Below are positions 62,813-64,000 of a DNA stretch of 64,000 bases, in pieces. The notes under the pieces were generated by a model. It did not search any database and was not told the origin of the DNA. It was given only the letters and a program-made list of their open reading frames with translations. The stretch is taken from positions 22,048 through 86,047 of the forward strand of contig JABSQB010000011.1 in assembly GCA_013214545.1 (NCBI GenBank), read 5' to 3'. The position numbers were made by a program, and so were the translations under genes. The stretch is from Henriciella sp. Its GTDB lineage: Bacteria > Pseudomonadota > Alphaproteobacteria > Caulobacterales > Hyphomonadaceae. Position 1 is the stretch's first letter, and each line of letters begins with the position of its first letter.

Positions 62813-63859
62813 ATGCGCATCATCGCGAGTCTCGCTTTAGCGACCATATCTGCCTGTGCAGCTGCTGAGGTCCAGCCGCCCCGCGCAACCGATGCGGCAT
62901 CGGCGACGGGCGCGTGGTCCTATTCCGATCATGTTGAGGAGTTACGCGCCGCGTCTTGCCCGGAAGGCGAACCCTATCTTCGCGCGGAATCGATCGATAT
63001 CCGAGTCATCGAAGCCGAACGTGGCGGCGAACAGGCACAGTCGCAGCAACTGACCGGCCTCACCCTCGCCGGGGCCTGGCAACTCGAATCAAAAGAGTCC
63101 AATTTTGGCGGCCTGTCAGGGCTCTCGGTGATGCGATCAGGCTCGCTATTAGCGATCAGCGATGCCGGGGCCTTCATCTGGATCGGGATCGACCCCGAAA
63201 CAGGCGCGCCAGACAGCATCGGCGCGATCTCGTATATGCGCGATCTCAATGGCAACTATTTCGCCAATAAGCGCGATGGGGATTCCGAAGGGCTCAGCCT
63301 GCGCGACGGGATCGCCTTTGTCAGTTTCGAGCAGGATCACCGGATTTCGGCCTTTGACCTGGAGACGTGCGGCTCTGCCGCCCGCGCGGCGCCCGTGGCC
63401 AGCCTGACACCGGTTATTGATGGCAAGCTGCTGCAAGACAATCGTGGCCCTGAAGCGCTCACTTTCACCGGTGAGACTCTGAAACTGGGCTTCGAGATGC
63501 GGCATGCGAGCGGTTCGCCCACCGCGATATTGAACGCTGATGGCACTTTTTCGGAGATCGAAACCACAGAGCAGCCTTTCTTCTTCCTGATGACTGGCAT
63601 GGATGCGCGGGATGATCTTCTGGCGCAGTTGTTTCGCGCTTATGATCCCGTTCGCGGCGCGCGGGTCATTTTGCAAGTCGAGCAGGACGGCGAACGACTC
63701 GCCGAAGGCCTGTTCAAGCCGCCGCTGCCCGTCGACAATTTTGAAGGCGTCGCCATTGGCGCGGCGCCGTCGGGTGGGACGCGTTTCTGGGTGATCTCTG
63801 ATGACAATTTCAGTGCCAGTCAGCGCACCCTGCTGCTGGCGCTGGATCTCGATCCGTAG
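62813..63859 (+). CDS. Esterase-like activity of phytase family protein
   Basis: A 348-residue exported protein. The short signal (MRIIASLALATISACAAAEV) may be a lipoprotein signal, as SACA has a cysteine. The core is beta-propeller-like: FGGLSGLSVMRSGSLLAISD, then GAFIWIGIDPETG, NGNYFANKRDGDSEGLSLRD, DNRGPEALTF, VDNFEGVAIGAAPSGGTRFW and VISDDNFSASQRTLLLALDL. These mark the PF13449-type phytase-like esterase family. Phosphoester or phospholipid substrates are plausible; unproven. Start at 62813 follows GAGAGGACG. Confidence 0.88.
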   Translation: MRIIASLALATISACAAAEVQPPRATDAASATGAWSYSDHVEELRAASCPEGEPYLRAESIDIRVIEAERGGEQAQSQQLTGLTLAGAWQLESKESNFGGLSGLSVMRSGSLLAISDAGAFIWIGIDPETGAPDSIGAISYMRDLNGNYFANKRDGDSEGLSLRDGIAFVSFEQDHRISAFDLETCGSAARAAPVASLTPVIDGKLLQDNRGPEALTFTGETLKLGFEMRHASGSPTAILNADGTFSEIETTEQPFFFLMTGMDARDDLLAQLFRAYDPVRGARVILQVEQDGERLAEGLFKPPLPVDNFEGVAIGAAPSGGTRFWVISDDNFSASQRTLLLALDLDP

Positions 63860-63876
63860 CGCGGCGATAAAGCGGT

Positions 63877-64000
63877 ATGGGGCATGATCCGGTCTTTTGG
63901 GGCGTGGCGGTTTTTTCCGTTCTGATCACAGGGGTGTCGAAAGGCGGCTTTGGCGGTCTGGCGCTACTGGCTGTACCCCTGATGGCATTGGTGATTTCGC
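63877..64000 (+). CDS. Sulfite exporter TauE/SafE-family permease, N-terminal part (cut by window edge)
   Basis: The frame opens at ATG 63877 and runs off the window. It reads MGHDPVFWGVAVFSVLITG, then SKGGFGGLALLAVPLMALVI. The GxSKGGFGG hinge is the hallmark of the TauE/SafE (DUF81) family. Predicted membrane permease for sulfite, sulfonate or other organic anions. It starts 17 bases after the phytase-like gene. Confidence 0.82.
   Translation, partial: MGHDPVFWGVAVFSVLITGVSKGGFGGLALLAVPLMALVIS

Overview
The window reads as a chromosomal segment of an alphaproteobacterium, most likely a stalked or budding marine member of Caulobacterales/Maricaulales such as Hyphomonadaceae. The clues are a PodJ-like polarity protein, the carA/yqeY/dnaG/rpoD neighbourhood with an alphaproteobacterial RpoD, a PetP/PetR-like pair beside a branched-chain aminotransferase, an UrcA-family protein, CobS/CobT, and the lgt/MidA/UbiK block. 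The placement comes from gene content, not from a tree. Base composition looks evenly GC-rich. I see no insertion sequence, integrase, prophage or CRISPR array.

Layout. 1-8.4 kb: the N-terminus of a PodJ-like protein (minus), then a MerR regulator and a fatty-acid or branched-chain acyl-CoA degradation operon (two acyl-CoA dehydrogenases, thioesterase, thiolase, a small glycine-zipper membrane protein, a FadB-type fusion). 8.5-12.3 kb: OmpA-like lipoprotein, universal stress protein, a LolA-like protein with an acidic insert, a TetR regulator with its palindrome. 12.3-20.3 kb: carA, yqeY, a serine hydrolase, a GGDEF protein, dnaG, rpoD. 20.3-28.2 kb: YjbQ, a TMEM175-type channel, etfBA, MidA-like methyltransferase, lgt, ubiK, ybjN, proC, a TetR/COQ9-like protein. 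28.2-33.7 kb: histidine kinase, an OxyR-like LysR protein without the usual cysteines, two small proteins, a GST, PetR/PetP, a branched-chain aminotransferase. 33.7-37.1 kb: a retropepsin-like protein, then four tandem secreted four-cysteine paralogues. 37.4-49.8 kb: tRNA-Arg(ACG), P1 peptidase, gamma-glutamyltransferase, glycosyltransferase, diheme peroxidase, phosphomannomutase, an outer-membrane barrel, MFS transporter, DUF885 peptidase. 49.9-53.3 kb: sdhCDAB, with sdhB frameshifted as given. 53.4-64 kb: UrcA, xthA, DUF3108, rpmB, an enoyl-CoA hydratase, an alpha/beta hydrolase, cobS, a GT87 protein, cobT, a phytase-like esterase and the start of a TauE/SafE permease.

How the genes connect. 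The acyl-CoA dehydrogenases pass electrons to EtfAB, encoded 20 kb away. Candidate MerR-type operators lie before the MerR gene, before the second dehydrogenase and before etfB, suggesting one regulon. Succinate dehydrogenase feeds the same quinone pool. The least explained part is the four-gene array at 34.6-36.5 kb, which looks like a recently expanded family of small exported disulfide proteins of unknown role.

Limits. All family assignments are from reading motifs by eye. No database search, alignment software or structure prediction was run.
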